A stretch of 64,000 nucleotides of DNA, from NCBI GenBank assembly GCA_004295085.1, contig SHNF01000009.1, positions 124,001 to 188,000 on the forward strand, read 5' to 3'. Position 1 is the stretch's first letter. Each line of letters starts with the position of its first letter. The stretch comes from Planctomycetota bacterium. GTDB lineage: Bacteria; Planctomycetota; UBA1135. The translations under genes were made by a program, and so were the position numbers. Positions 26,556 through 35,584 of the stretch are shown here, one piece after another. The notes under the pieces are model-generated. The model saw nothing but the letters and a program-made list of their open reading frames with translations, did not search any database and had not been told where the DNA came from.

Positions 26556-27601
26556 GCGGACTCCGGGCGGGCGAGGCGCCGCCCGCAGGCGTGCAGCACG
26601 GCTTCGGCGCGTGCCAGCGCGGCGGCGAAGGAATCGGGGTCCAGGGCCTGCTCGGCGTCGGACCAGGAGCGCGCCGGGTCGTGATGCACCTCCACGAGGA
26701 AGCCGTCGGCGCCGGCGGCGGCGGCCGCCGCCAGCATCGGCGGCACCAGGCTCGCTCTCCCGGTGGCGTGGCTGGGATCCACCAGCACCGGCAGGCCCGT
26801 GCGCTCGTGCAGCGCCGGGACCGCCGACAGGTCCAGCAGGTTGCGCAGCCCGGGGTCGAAGTGGCGCAGGCCGCGCTCGCACAGCAGGATCTCGCGGCAG
26901 CCGGCGACGGCCAGGTACTCGGCGGCCTGCAGGAACTCGCTCAGGGTCGCGCTCATGCCGCGCTTGAGCAGCACCGGCCGGCCGGCGGCGCCGGCTTCGC
27001 GCAGCAGCACGTGGTTCATCATGTTGCGCGAGCCGATCTGCAGCACCGCGGCGTGCGCCGCCACCCGCTCCACGTCGCGCGGGTCCAGCACTTCCGTGAC
27101 GAAGGGCAAACGCGCTTGCCGCGCCACGGCCGCGGCGATTTCGAGCCCGCGTCGGCCCAGGCCCTGGAACGAGTACGGGGAGGTGCGCGGCTTGTAGGCG
27201 CCGCCGCGCAGGGCGGTGACTCCCAGCGCCTTCAGGCGGCGCGCGAGCGCCAGCAGCGGCTCCTCGGCCTCGATCGCGCACGGGCCGGCGATGCACGCGG
27301 CCCATTCGCCGCCGAAGCGCGCGTCGCCCACGCGCACCACCTGCGGCTCGCGCCCGTAGCCGCGCACTTTCCAAGTGGGCTCGGCCGCGGTCAGCACGGC
27401 CTCCACGCCCTCCCAGGAGCGCAGCTGCAGCAGGCACTCCTCTTCCATCTGCCCCTGCGGCAGCGCGATCTCCACCGAGTGCGCCGCGCCGGCCTCGGGG
27501 CCGCGCAGGGACGCGCCGCGATCCCGCGCCCAGCGCTGCAGCCGGGCCAGCACGCCGTCGCGGGCGTCGGGCGGCAGGTCGCCGCGCAACAGGAGGATCA
27601 C
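26552..27601 (-). CDS. aroF: 3-deoxy-7-phosphoheptulonate synthase (type I beta, regulatory N-terminus)
   Basis: A 349-residue DAHP synthase, the first step of the shikimate pathway. Residues 1-75 form a ferredoxin-like regulatory domain as in Thermotoga-type enzymes. The barrel carries IAGPCAIE, RGGAYKPRTSPYSFQGLG, QIGSRNMMN, LLKRGMSATLSEFL and PVLVDPSHATG. The GTG at 27601 has a GGAG ribosome-binding site about 9 bp upstream; frames further upstream run into the divergent dgt gene. It is the first gene of the nine-gene run. Confidence 0.93.
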   Translation of the reverse strand: MILLLRGDLPPDARDGVLARLQRWARDRGASLRGPEAGAAHSVEIALPQGQMEEECLLQLRSWEGVEAVLTAAEPTWKVRGYGREPQVVRVGDARFGGEWAACIAGPCAIEAEEPLLALARRLKALGVTALRGGAYKPRTSPYSFQGLGRRGLEIAAAVARQARLPFVTEVLDPRDVERVAAHAAVLQIGSRNMMNHVLLREAGAAGRPVLLKRGMSATLSEFLQAAEYLAVAGCREILLCERGLRHFDPGLRNLLDLSAVPALHERTGLPVLVDPSHATGRASLVPPMLAAAAAAGADGFLVEVHHDPARSWSDAEQALDPDSFAAALARAEAVLHACGRRLARPESA

Positions 27602-27716
27602 GCGTTCTTCACTCCGAGGGAATGCCGGGCTTAAAGGGCGGCAATTATCCGCTTTTCCGGGCCTGTGGTCAATGCCGGGCCATCCGGCGCCGGTATTCTC
27701 GGCCGGCGCGCGCGCC

Positions 27717-28862
27717 ATGAACCGCCAGGAGAAGGAAGAGCTGGAGCGGAGGCTGCTGCACCCTGCAGCCTGCCGGGCGGCGGACTCGGGCGGGCGCGCC
27801 GTGGACGAGGACCCGGATCCCTGGCGCACCACGTTCGAGCGCGACCGGGACCGCATCATCCACTGCAGCGCCTTCCGCCGCCTGGAATACAAGACCCAGG
27901 TGTTCGTCAACCACGTGGGCGACCACCATCGCACGCGCCTGACCCATTCGCTGGAAGTCGTGCAGGTGGCGCGCTCCCTGGCGGCGGCCCTCAACCTGAA
28001 CGAGCCCCTGGTGGAGGCGGTGGCCCTGGCGCACGACCTCGGCCACCCGCCCTACGGCCACGCCGGCGAGAAGCTGCTGGACAGCCGCATGCAGCCCCAC
28101 GGCGGCTTCAGCCACAACCGCCAGTCCGCGCGCGTGGTCGAGGTGCTGGAGCAGCGCAGCCCCGAGTACCCGGGCCTCAACCTGACCGCCGAGGTGCGTG
28201 CCTCCCTGCGCAAGCACGATCAGGCCGTGGATCCAGCCAGCGGCGCGCGCGTGCGCTTCCCGCTGCTCGAGGCCCAGGTGGTGGACATGGCCGACAGCAC
28301 CGCCTACCACTACCACGACGTGGAGGACGGCGTCCGCGCCGAGATCCTCGACCCGCTCCAGATGCAGCGCGACCTGCCGCTGTGGGCCGAGGCGGTGGCG
28401 CGCACGCGCCGGCGCCACGCCGGGCTGCAGGAAGGCGACCTGCTGCTGTGGCGGCGCGCCGCCAATGAGCTGCTGGGCCTGGCCATCGTGGACCTGCAGG
28501 AAGAGGCGCTGCGCCGCCTCCAGCGCCATCAGCCACGCTCGCCCCGGGAAGCGCAGGAGCTGCCGGAACGCGTGCTGGCCCATTCCGAGGCCTTCCGCAG
28601 CGAGGTCGCCAGGCTGCACGAGTACCTGTACCAGCACATGTATTTCGACGAGCGCGTCAACTGGCACGTGCGCCGTGCCACGGACCTGCTGGATCACCTG
28701 TTCACCGCGCTGCTGAACAAGCCCGAGGCAGTGCCGGAGCGCAACCACCAGCTCGCCGACAGCCCGGCGCGCGCCGTCTGCGATTACGTGTCGGGCATGA
28801 CCGACCGCTACGTGGAGCGGGTGTCCCGCCAGCTCGGGATCCTGAGCTGGGGTCAGATCTAG
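27717..28862 (+). CDS. dgt: Deoxyguanosinetriphosphate triphosphohydrolase-like protein
   Basis: A 381-residue HD-domain hydrolase that cleaves dNTPs to deoxynucleoside and triphosphate. The motif order is RLEYKTQVFVNHVGDHHRTR, then RLTHSLEV, then ALAHDLGHPPYGHAGE (the HD pair), then the downstream D in VVDMADSTAYHYHD. The length fits the short dGTPase class. The ATG at 27717 follows a TATTCT -10-like hexamer (27694-27699) by 17 bp with no Shine-Dalgarno sequence, so the leader is very short. It is divergent from aroF and convergent with the small membrane gene behind it. Confidence 0.92.
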   Translation: MNRQEKEELERRLLHPAACRAADSGGRAVDEDPDPWRTTFERDRDRIIHCSAFRRLEYKTQVFVNHVGDHHRTRLTHSLEVVQVARSLAAALNLNEPLVEAVALAHDLGHPPYGHAGEKLLDSRMQPHGGFSHNRQSARVVEVLEQRSPEYPGLNLTAEVRASLRKHDQAVDPASGARVRFPLLEAQVVDMADSTAYHYHDVEDGVRAEILDPLQMQRDLPLWAEAVARTRRRHAGLQEGDLLLWRRAANELLGLAIVDLQEEALRRLQRHQPRSPREAQELPERVLAHSEAFRSEVARLHEYLYQHMYFDERVNWHVRRATDLLDHLFTALLNKPEAVPERNHQLADSPARAVCDYVSGMTDRYVERVSRQLGILSWGQI

Positions 28863-29182
28863 GGATTCCGATCGAACGCTTGCGCCGCGGCATCGCGCGT
28901 CACGACCCTGTGCGCGAGCAGGTGCCCGAAGCCGTACAGGGCGCTCCCGAGCAGCACGCCGCCGAAGCACGCGGCCAGGTTCCACCAGATGTGGTGCGCG
29001 GAGAGCAGCGCGCGCCAGGGCTCGACCATGAGGGTCAGCGGCGCGAGCAGCACTCCGGCCGCGGCTCCTGGCCAGCCGAAGGACAGGTGCAGCGAGCGCA
29101 GGTTCAGCGCGAAGCCCAGCGCCACGCCGCCCACGCACAGCAGGCCGCCCAGGAGAATCAGGAGGCGCGCAAGCCCGCGCAT
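28859..29182 (-). CDS. Small membrane protein, three spans
   Basis: A 107-residue hydrophobic protein with spans at about 7-27, 37-55 and 66-88. It has no family motif I recognise. The W-W-N-L in the third span and the basic loop are the only distinctive features. It overlaps the dgt stop by 4 bp on the opposite strand and follows thiD by 65 bp on the same strand. Confidence 0.55.
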   Translation of the reverse strand: MRGLARLLILLGGLLCVGGVALGFALNLRSLHLSFGWPGAAAGVLLAPLTLMVEPWRALLSAHHIWWNLAACFGGVLLGSALYGFGHLLAHRVVTRDAAAQAFDRNP

Positions 29183-29247
29183 CTCCGGTATTCATACCCT
29201 CGCTGGCGCCGCGGGCGGCGCTCCGCGACGGATCTCCGTACATCCAC

Positions 29248-30063
29248 TTAGATCGGTACGGCGGTCGGGAGCAGACGTCCCGCGCGTGCCGCCCGCAGCC
29301 AGGCGTTCAGGACTTCCCTGGCGCGCACCGCGGCGCGCGCCGGCGCCGCGCCGGACGCCAGGAACACCGCCAACGCGCTGCTGAGCGCGCAGCCGGTGCC
29401 GTGGACGTGCGTGGCGCCGGCAAGGCGCGGCGCCGTGATCCAGAACGGCTCCTGACCGCGCTCCTGGAACAGGTCCGCCGCCTCCGGGTCGGCTTCCCGG
29501 TGGCCGCCCTTCAGGAGGACGGCCCGCGGGCCAAGCTCCAGCAAGGCCGCGGCCGCGCGCTCCATCTCCGGGCGGCTCGACACGGCGCGCCCGGTGAGCG
29601 CGGCGGCTTCCTCCAGGTTCGGAGTGAGCACGGTCACGCGCGGCAGCAGCTGCTGGCGCAGCGCCGGCAGCGCGTCCGGCCGCAGCAGCGTCACGCCGGC
29701 GGCGGCAACGGAGGCGGAGAGCACGGGATCCAGCACCACGGGAACGGACGCGTGCGCGCCCAGATGCGCGGCGACCGCGGCGACGACCGCCGCATCCCCG
29801 AGCGCGCCCAGCTTCACCGCCTGCACCGGCCCCAGCGCGAACACGGCGCGCAGCGCGCCGGCGACCAGGCCGGCCGCGACGGGCTCGGCGCGGGTCAGGC
29901 CTTCGGGCCCCTGCACGGTGAGCACCGCCGGGATCGCCGCGCCGTCAGCGCCCAGCGCCGCGAACACCTTCAGGTCCAGCTGCAGCCCGGCGCCGCCGCC
30001 AGGGTCGGAGCCAGCGACGCTGAGCAGCCTCGGCTCAGCCTTCGCGGACGTCGTAGGCGCCAA
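29248..30063 (-). CDS. thiD: Hydroxymethylpyrimidine/phosphomethylpyrimidine kinase
   Basis: A 271-residue ribokinase-fold enzyme of thiamine synthesis. It has LLSVAGSDPGGGAGLQLDLK at the N-terminus, VVLDPVLSAS, LTPNLEEAAALTG, VLLKGGH and the anion-hole motif HGTGCALSSALA. The ATG at 30063 overlaps the end of fabI by 29 bp, an unusually long overlap; a later start would remove part of the conserved N-terminus. No TPP riboswitch is visible, and it appears co-transcribed with fabI. Confidence 0.9.
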   Translation of the reverse strand: MAPTTSAKAEPRLLSVAGSDPGGGAGLQLDLKVFAALGADGAAIPAVLTVQGPEGLTRAEPVAAGLVAGALRAVFALGPVQAVKLGALGDAAVVAAVAAHLGAHASVPVVLDPVLSASVAAAGVTLLRPDALPALRQQLLPRVTVLTPNLEEAAALTGRAVSSRPEMERAAAALLELGPRAVLLKGGHREADPEAADLFQERGQEPFWITAPRLAGATHVHGTGCALSSALAVFLASGAAPARAAVRAREVLNAWLRAARAGRLLPTAVPI

Positions 30064-30814
30064 GGATGTGGTAGCCGCAGTCCACGTACAGGATGTCGCC
30101 CGTGACTCCCGAGGCGTAGTCGCTGAGCAGGAACACCGCGGCCTTGCCCACGTCCTCGCCCACGATGGCGCGGCGCAGCGGATTCACCTGCGCCTGGTAG
30201 TCGATCATGTCGCGCACGCCCTTGATGCCGGCGGAGGACAGCGTGCGGATCGGGCCGGCGCTGATGGCGTTGACGCGCACGCCCCGCGGGCCGAGATCGG
30301 CCGCCAGGTAGCGCACGCTCGCCTCCAGCGCGGCCTTGGCCACGCCCATCACGTTGTACTGGGGCACCGAACGCACCGCGCCGATGTAGCTGAGCGTCAG
30401 CAGCGACGCGCCGGGGGCCAGCAGCGGCTCGGCGGCGCGCGCCAGGGCCACCAGCGAGAAGGCGGACACGTTCTGCGCCAGCAGGAAGCCGTCGCGGCTG
30501 ACCTGGTAGAACGGCCGCTCCAGGTCCTCCTTGTTGGCGAAGGCGATCGAGTGCACCAGGAAGTCCAGGCGCGGCATGTGCCGGCCGAGCTCGGCGAAGG
30601 CCGCGGCGATGGACTGGTCGCTGGTGACGTCGCACAGGATCGGGGCGGGCGCGGCCAGCTCCTCGGCCAGCGGCGCCACGCGCTCCTGGAAGCGCTCGTT
30701 GGCCACGGCCAGCGCAACGCGCGCGCCGGCATTGTGGGCCTGCTGGGCGATGTGCCAGGCCAGGCTGTTCTTGTTGGCGGCGCCGAAGACGACGCCTTGC
30801 TTGCCTTCCAGCAT
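30035..30814 (-). CDS. fabI: Enoyl-[acyl-carrier-protein] reductase (NADH)
   Basis: A 259-residue short-chain-dehydrogenase-like reductase catalysing the last step of fatty-acid elongation. It carries FabI-specific features: VVFGAANKNSLAWHIAQQ at the cofactor site, CDVTSDQSI, FLVHSIAFA, LLTLSYIGAVRSVPQYNVMG with the catalytic Tyr-x6-Lys, and VNAISAGPIRTLSSAGIKG. Length is typical. A CAGAAT -10-like element lies about 26 bp before the ATG. Confidence 0.94.
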   Translation of the reverse strand: MLEGKQGVVFGAANKNSLAWHIAQQAHNAGARVALAVANERFQERVAPLAEELAAPAPILCDVTSDQSIAAAFAELGRHMPRLDFLVHSIAFANKEDLERPFYQVSRDGFLLAQNVSAFSLVALARAAEPLLAPGASLLTLSYIGAVRSVPQYNVMGVAKAALEASVRYLAADLGPRGVRVNAISAGPIRTLSSAGIKGVRDMIDYQAQVNPLRRAIVGEDVGKAAVFLLSDYASGVTGDILYVDCGYHILGAYDVREG

Positions 30815-31031
30815 TCGGGGGACCGTCGTTGGGGTTGCCGCACATTCTGGCGCAGCGCCGCCGCCGGTTCACCCGCGCGTGGTTCCCTGGAAATGCCCAG
30901 GCGCCCTGGAGGGCCGTATTTTTCGCCGCAGCAGGGCTCCTGGACCGCTCGGTTCGCTCCCGGGTCGGATGCCGAACCGACCGCCGGAGTATCGCCCGTC
31001 CGGGTGAGCCGGAGGTGAGCGGCGCGTGAAT

Positions 31032-32591
31032 TCAGGCGCGGGCGAACGCCAGGACCGCGTACGGCTCGCTGTTGCCGATCTTGATCCGGTACACCTGGTT
31101 CTCCCCGTGGATCACGCCCATGCGCCGCAGCGCCGGCCGGAAGGTGCGCAGGTCGAACTGCGTGACCTCGCACAGGACGATCTGGTCCTCGCCCCCCGAG
31201 AAGCGCGCGTGCACCGACTCCAGGTCCTGCCACAGGGAACGCGGCAGGTGATGGCGCGTGAACACGCGCTCGGCCGCCAGGTCCACGTCCTCCTCGAACA
31301 GGAAGCAGTAGCGCTGCACCACGCCGGTGATGCCGTCGCTGGGCTTGTACGGCAGCTCCTCGTGCCAGAAGCGGCCGATCAGGCGGCTCCTGCGCGACCG
31401 CGGGCGCAGCTCGGCCACGGCGCGCCGGCCGTTCTCCTCGCTCTGGCGCTCCGCCGGCAGGGCCACGGTCTCGAACTCCCCCTCCATGGTCTCCAGCAGG
31501 TCACGCAGCGGGTCCGCCACGAAGTTGAGCCAGCGCAGGATCTGCAGCTCGTCCTTGCCGTGCGGGGCGCCGTCGCGGCGCATCAGCGACACGCCCAGGA
31601 GGAAGCGCATGTTGGCCATGCTCCAGCGCGGCCGGCCGTGGCGCCGTGCCCATTCGTCCAGCCCGTCCAGCACGCGCAGCAGGGTCTGGCGTTCGCGGTA
31701 CTGCAGGTGCCCGATCGTGTTCCCCAGCATGCTGACCACCAGCGCTGCGCCGCCGCTGATGGCCGGGAGCAGGCGGGTCCACTCCTCCGGCCGCTCGATG
31801 TCGCCCAGGATCGGGTGCACGCTCAGCCGGCCGGAGCGGATCTCTCCCTGGAACTCCTGGTACAGGTTCGAGACCGCCACCGACAGCAGCACCGGTGAGA
31901 AGTCCAGGGTCACCGCGCGCACGCAGCGGCCGCGGTTCTCCTCCAGCAGCTCGCGCAGGACGCGCGCGTCGCCCAGGCCCGAGCCGGTGCCCAGCCCGAT
32001 GTACACCAGGTCGCCCGTTCCCGCCCAGTTGGCGTTGGGGGCGTACAGCTCGCCGCGCATGGCCTCGCCCGCGGCCTTGTCCACCTCACGGTACAAGGGG
32101 TTGCTCGCGACCGTCAGCCAGTTGTCCGGCCCGCGCGTGGCCGAATACAGGTGCTTGTGGCTGACCAGGCGGTCCCGCTCCAGCGCCGAGAAGCCCGGCA
32201 CCACCCAACCCATCCACGAGGACGGCTGGAACCAGAGCTGTACGTAGTTCGCGGCCGGGGCGCCGCCACCGTCTCCGCCCTCGCGACGGTCCACCAGGCG
32301 CAGCCGGTAGCACTTCTCGCTGCCGTTGCCGTCGCCCTTGCGCTCCCACCGCTCGTCAAGCACGAGCGCCTTCCCTGCAGGCACTTCCACCGGCCAGCGT
32401 TCCTCGCGGACGGCCTCCCGCAGGCGACTCAAGGCCTGGCGCGCCGCGCGCAGCTTGCGGTCATCCGGCGGTGAACCGTAGAGATGTTCCGCCAGGTCGT
32501 GGATTGTCCGCCACTGGTTGAACAAGTTGCGGGACAGGCTGGCTGTGTGTTGCGCCATCTCAACGAGCCATGGAAGGCTTTGCAGACTCAT
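31032..32591 (-). CDS. EgtD-like SAM-dependent methyltransferase, extended N-terminus
   Basis: A 519-residue protein whose C-terminal 330 residues look like the histidine-specific methyltransferase (EgtD) fold. SAM motif I is YIGLGTGSGLGDARVL (about 195-210). The acidic strand TLDFSPVLLSVAV, then VVSMLGNTIGHL and FLLGVSLMRRD match the later EgtD-type motifs. The first 180 residues (helix-turn-helix-like start, then a segment with WFQPSSWMGWVVPG) are not part of EgtD. No EgtB-type gene is nearby. The substrate is unknown. Met 1 at 32591 or Met 12 may be the start. Confidence 0.6.
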   Translation of the reverse strand: MSLQSLPWLVEMAQHTASLSRNLFNQWRTIHDLAEHLYGSPPDDRKLRAARQALSRLREAVREERWPVEVPAGKALVLDERWERKGDGNGSEKCYRLRLVDRREGGDGGGAPAANYVQLWFQPSSWMGWVVPGFSALERDRLVSHKHLYSATRGPDNWLTVASNPLYREVDKAAGEAMRGELYAPNANWAGTGDLVYIGLGTGSGLGDARVLRELLEENRGRCVRAVTLDFSPVLLSVAVSNLYQEFQGEIRSGRLSVHPILGDIERPEEWTRLLPAISGGAALVVSMLGNTIGHLQYRERQTLLRVLDGLDEWARRHGRPRWSMANMRFLLGVSLMRRDGAPHGKDELQILRWLNFVADPLRDLLETMEGEFETVALPAERQSEENGRRAVAELRPRSRRSRLIGRFWHEELPYKPSDGITGVVQRYCFLFEEDVDLAAERVFTRHHLPRSLWQDLESVHARFSGGEDQIVLCEVTQFDLRTFRPALRRMGVIHGENQVYRIKIGNSEPYAVLAFARA

Positions 32592-32654
32592 AGCATGCTA
32601 CCTCAAACGGTGATATCGGTCACAGGCTCATGGCCAGCCCCCCGGCGGCCCAGC

Positions 32655-34024
32655 TCAGCGCGACAGGTGGCGGCGGCGGAACAACATCCAGGACATGGCC
32701 CCGGCCGCCAGGGCGAAGCTCCACAACACTCCCAGCGCGGCGAGGGTGGCGGAATCGGTCCAGGGCCTCTCGTACCAGAGCATCCCCTGGAAGCCGCTCA
32801 TGGACCAGTGGGTCAAGGTGCAGCGCATGGCGACGCGCGCCACCGCCGGCAGCGAGCCCTCGAAGTACTGCACCGGGAACCAGGCGCCGCCCAGCGCGCT
32901 CATCACCAGGATGAGCAGGGTCGAAAGCCCTTCCGCCTGCTTCTGGGTCCTGGCCCAGGAGGCGACCAGCATGCCGAAGCTGGTGACGGCCGCCACCGTG
33001 CTCAGCATCAGGATCGCCAGCGTGACCGGATCCCGGAACATGTTCACCCGGAAAACGAGCTCGCCGTAGGTCAGCAGCACCACGAGCTGCATCGCGCCGA
33101 TGACGGCGGCCAGCAGGAACTTGGAGAACAGGATGCTCTCCCGCTCCAAGGGCGCCAGGAACAGGCGGCGCAAGGTCCCTTTCTCGCGCTCCTCGATCAG
33201 GGTGCTCGCCACCGCCATCAGCCCGAACATCAGCATCATGACCGTCATTCCGGCCACGACCTGCGCGAGCTGGAGCGTCAGCGTGCTGGGCCGGTCGCCG
33301 CGCTGCACGTCCACGAACGTGGCCGGCGACATCCAGGCTGTGAAGTCCGTCAAGTCCGGAGCCGCGCGCGGCGAGCCGCCGGCGTCCGCGCCCGCTGGCT
33401 CGTCCGCTGCCGCGAACACGCCGGCCATGAGCTGGCGCGCCGATTCCATGAACCCGACCAGGGTCTGCGCCGACGCCGGATCCATCCCGGCGCCCTCCAT
33501 GCTGCGGCCCATCAGCGCCGGCCACAGCCGGCCCTCCGTCTGCTGCATGAAGGCCTGCATGACGCCGATCGAGACCAGCCGGCTTTCCATGGGCCGGCCG
33601 GGATCGCGCGCGATCTCGAGCCTGGGCACGCTCCCGGCCGCGACGTCGGCGCCGTAGCCCTGCGGGATCACGAGCACGTGGTGCGCGTTGTTCTTGCCTT
33701 CCGCCACCCACTCCTGCGCCTCTTCCAGGCTCTCCGGCTCGAGACCCTCCTGCTCCGCCTCCGGCTGGAGGCTCACCGTGGACGCCACGCGCAGCGCCGC
33801 CACCAGCCCGCGGCTCTCCTCGCTGCCATCCAGGTCCGCCACCCACAGGCGCACCCGCGGCATGGCCTCGTCGCCGTCGGCACCCATGATGGACTTCATG
33901 ACGAAGCCGAAGACCGTCACCAGGGCGACCGGCAGCAGGAAGCCGAGCAGCATCCCGGTGCGGTCGCGGAAGAACATGCGCAGGTCCTTGCGCGCCAGCA
34001 GCCAGGCCGAGCGGAGGAAGCCGA

Positions 34025-34028
<4 letters not shown>
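32655..34028 (-). CDS. ABC-2 type transporter permease
   Basis: A 457-residue inner-membrane permease. One span sits near the N-terminus (about 22-45, LLGFLLPVALVTVFGFVM). A long extracytoplasmic domain covers about 50-255. Five spans in the C-terminal half follow a segment IEEREKGTLRRLFLAPL, the coupling helix typical of ABC-2 (NatB/YhaP-like) exporters. It overlaps the ATPase gene by 4 bp. The substrate cannot be deduced; lipid, drug and sodium exporters share this layout. Confidence 0.88.
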
Positions 34029-34813
<785 letters not shown>

Positions 34814-34850
34814 AGAGGCGGCGTACGCGAGTGCCCGCGTCCGCCATCGC

Positions 34851-34856
34851 TAATAT
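34851..34856 (+). promoter_or_regulatory. Candidate -10 element of rnc
   Basis: TAATAT lies 8 bp before the rnc GTG at 34865, so the transcript would be leaderless or nearly so. No convincing -35 hexamer or Shine-Dalgarno sequence is visible. Confidence 0.35.
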
Positions 34857-34864
34857 TCGGTGCG

Positions 34865-35584
34865 GTGACGGACGATGCTCCCGAGTTCGGCCGTCTCGAG
34901 GATCTGCTGGGGTATCGCTTCCGTGAGCGCCGCCTGCTGGAGGAGGCGCTCACGCACGCGTCGCGCCAGGAGGTTCACAACGAGCGCCTGGAGTTCCTCG
35001 GCGACGCGGTGCTGAGCCTGGTCGCGGCGGAGGAGCTGTTCCGCCGTTTCCCGGGCGAGCGGGAAGGCCGCCTGACCGTGCTGAAGAGCCGCCTGGTGTC
35101 CCGGGACACCCTGAGCCGGGCCGGAGAGCGCCTCGGGCTGGTGGAATGGCTGCGCACCGGCGGGAGCCTGGAGGGCCGCAGCTCGCTGCCGCGCTCGCTG
35201 CTGGGGAACGCGGTGGAAGCGCTGCTGGGCGCGATCTATGTAGACAGCGCCCCGGAGCAGGCGCTGAACAATGCCCGCGCCGCGGTGGCGCGCTGGCTGG
35301 CGCCGGAGATCGAGAGCCTGGAGCGGGATTCCGAACGGGAGATGGCCAAGCAGAGCTTGCAGTTGTACGCCCAGAGGACCTGCGGCGCGGTGCCGCGCTA
35401 CCGCGTGCTGGAGACGTACGTGCACCCGCTCACGACCTCGTTCCTGGTGGCGGCGGAGCTGGACGAGCGCACGTTCCCCGGCGCCTGGGGCTCCAGCAAG
35501 AAGGAGGCGGAGCGCTGGGCCGCCTGGGAGGCGCTGCTGGTGCTGCGCGCCGAGGGCGCATGGGACGGCCGGAATGCCGGTTGA
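34865..35584 (+). CDS. rnc: Ribonuclease III
   Basis: A 239-residue double-stranded RNA endonuclease for rRNA and mRNA processing. The catalytic signature NERLEFLGDAVLSLVAAE and the second acidic cluster GNAVEALLGAIYVD are intact. A double-stranded RNA-binding domain fills about 160-235. The GTG at 34865 gives a normal N-terminus. It overlaps mfd by 11 bp. Confidence 0.93.
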   Translation: MTDDAPEFGRLEDLLGYRFRERRLLEEALTHASRQEVHNERLEFLGDAVLSLVAAEELFRRFPGEREGRLTVLKSRLVSRDTLSRAGERLGLVEWLRTGGSLEGRSSLPRSLLGNAVEALLGAIYVDSAPEQALNNARAAVARWLAPEIESLERDSEREMAKQSLQLYAQRTCGAVPRYRVLETYVHPLTTSFLVAAELDERTFPGAWGSSKKEAERWAAWEALLVLRAEGAWDGRNAG

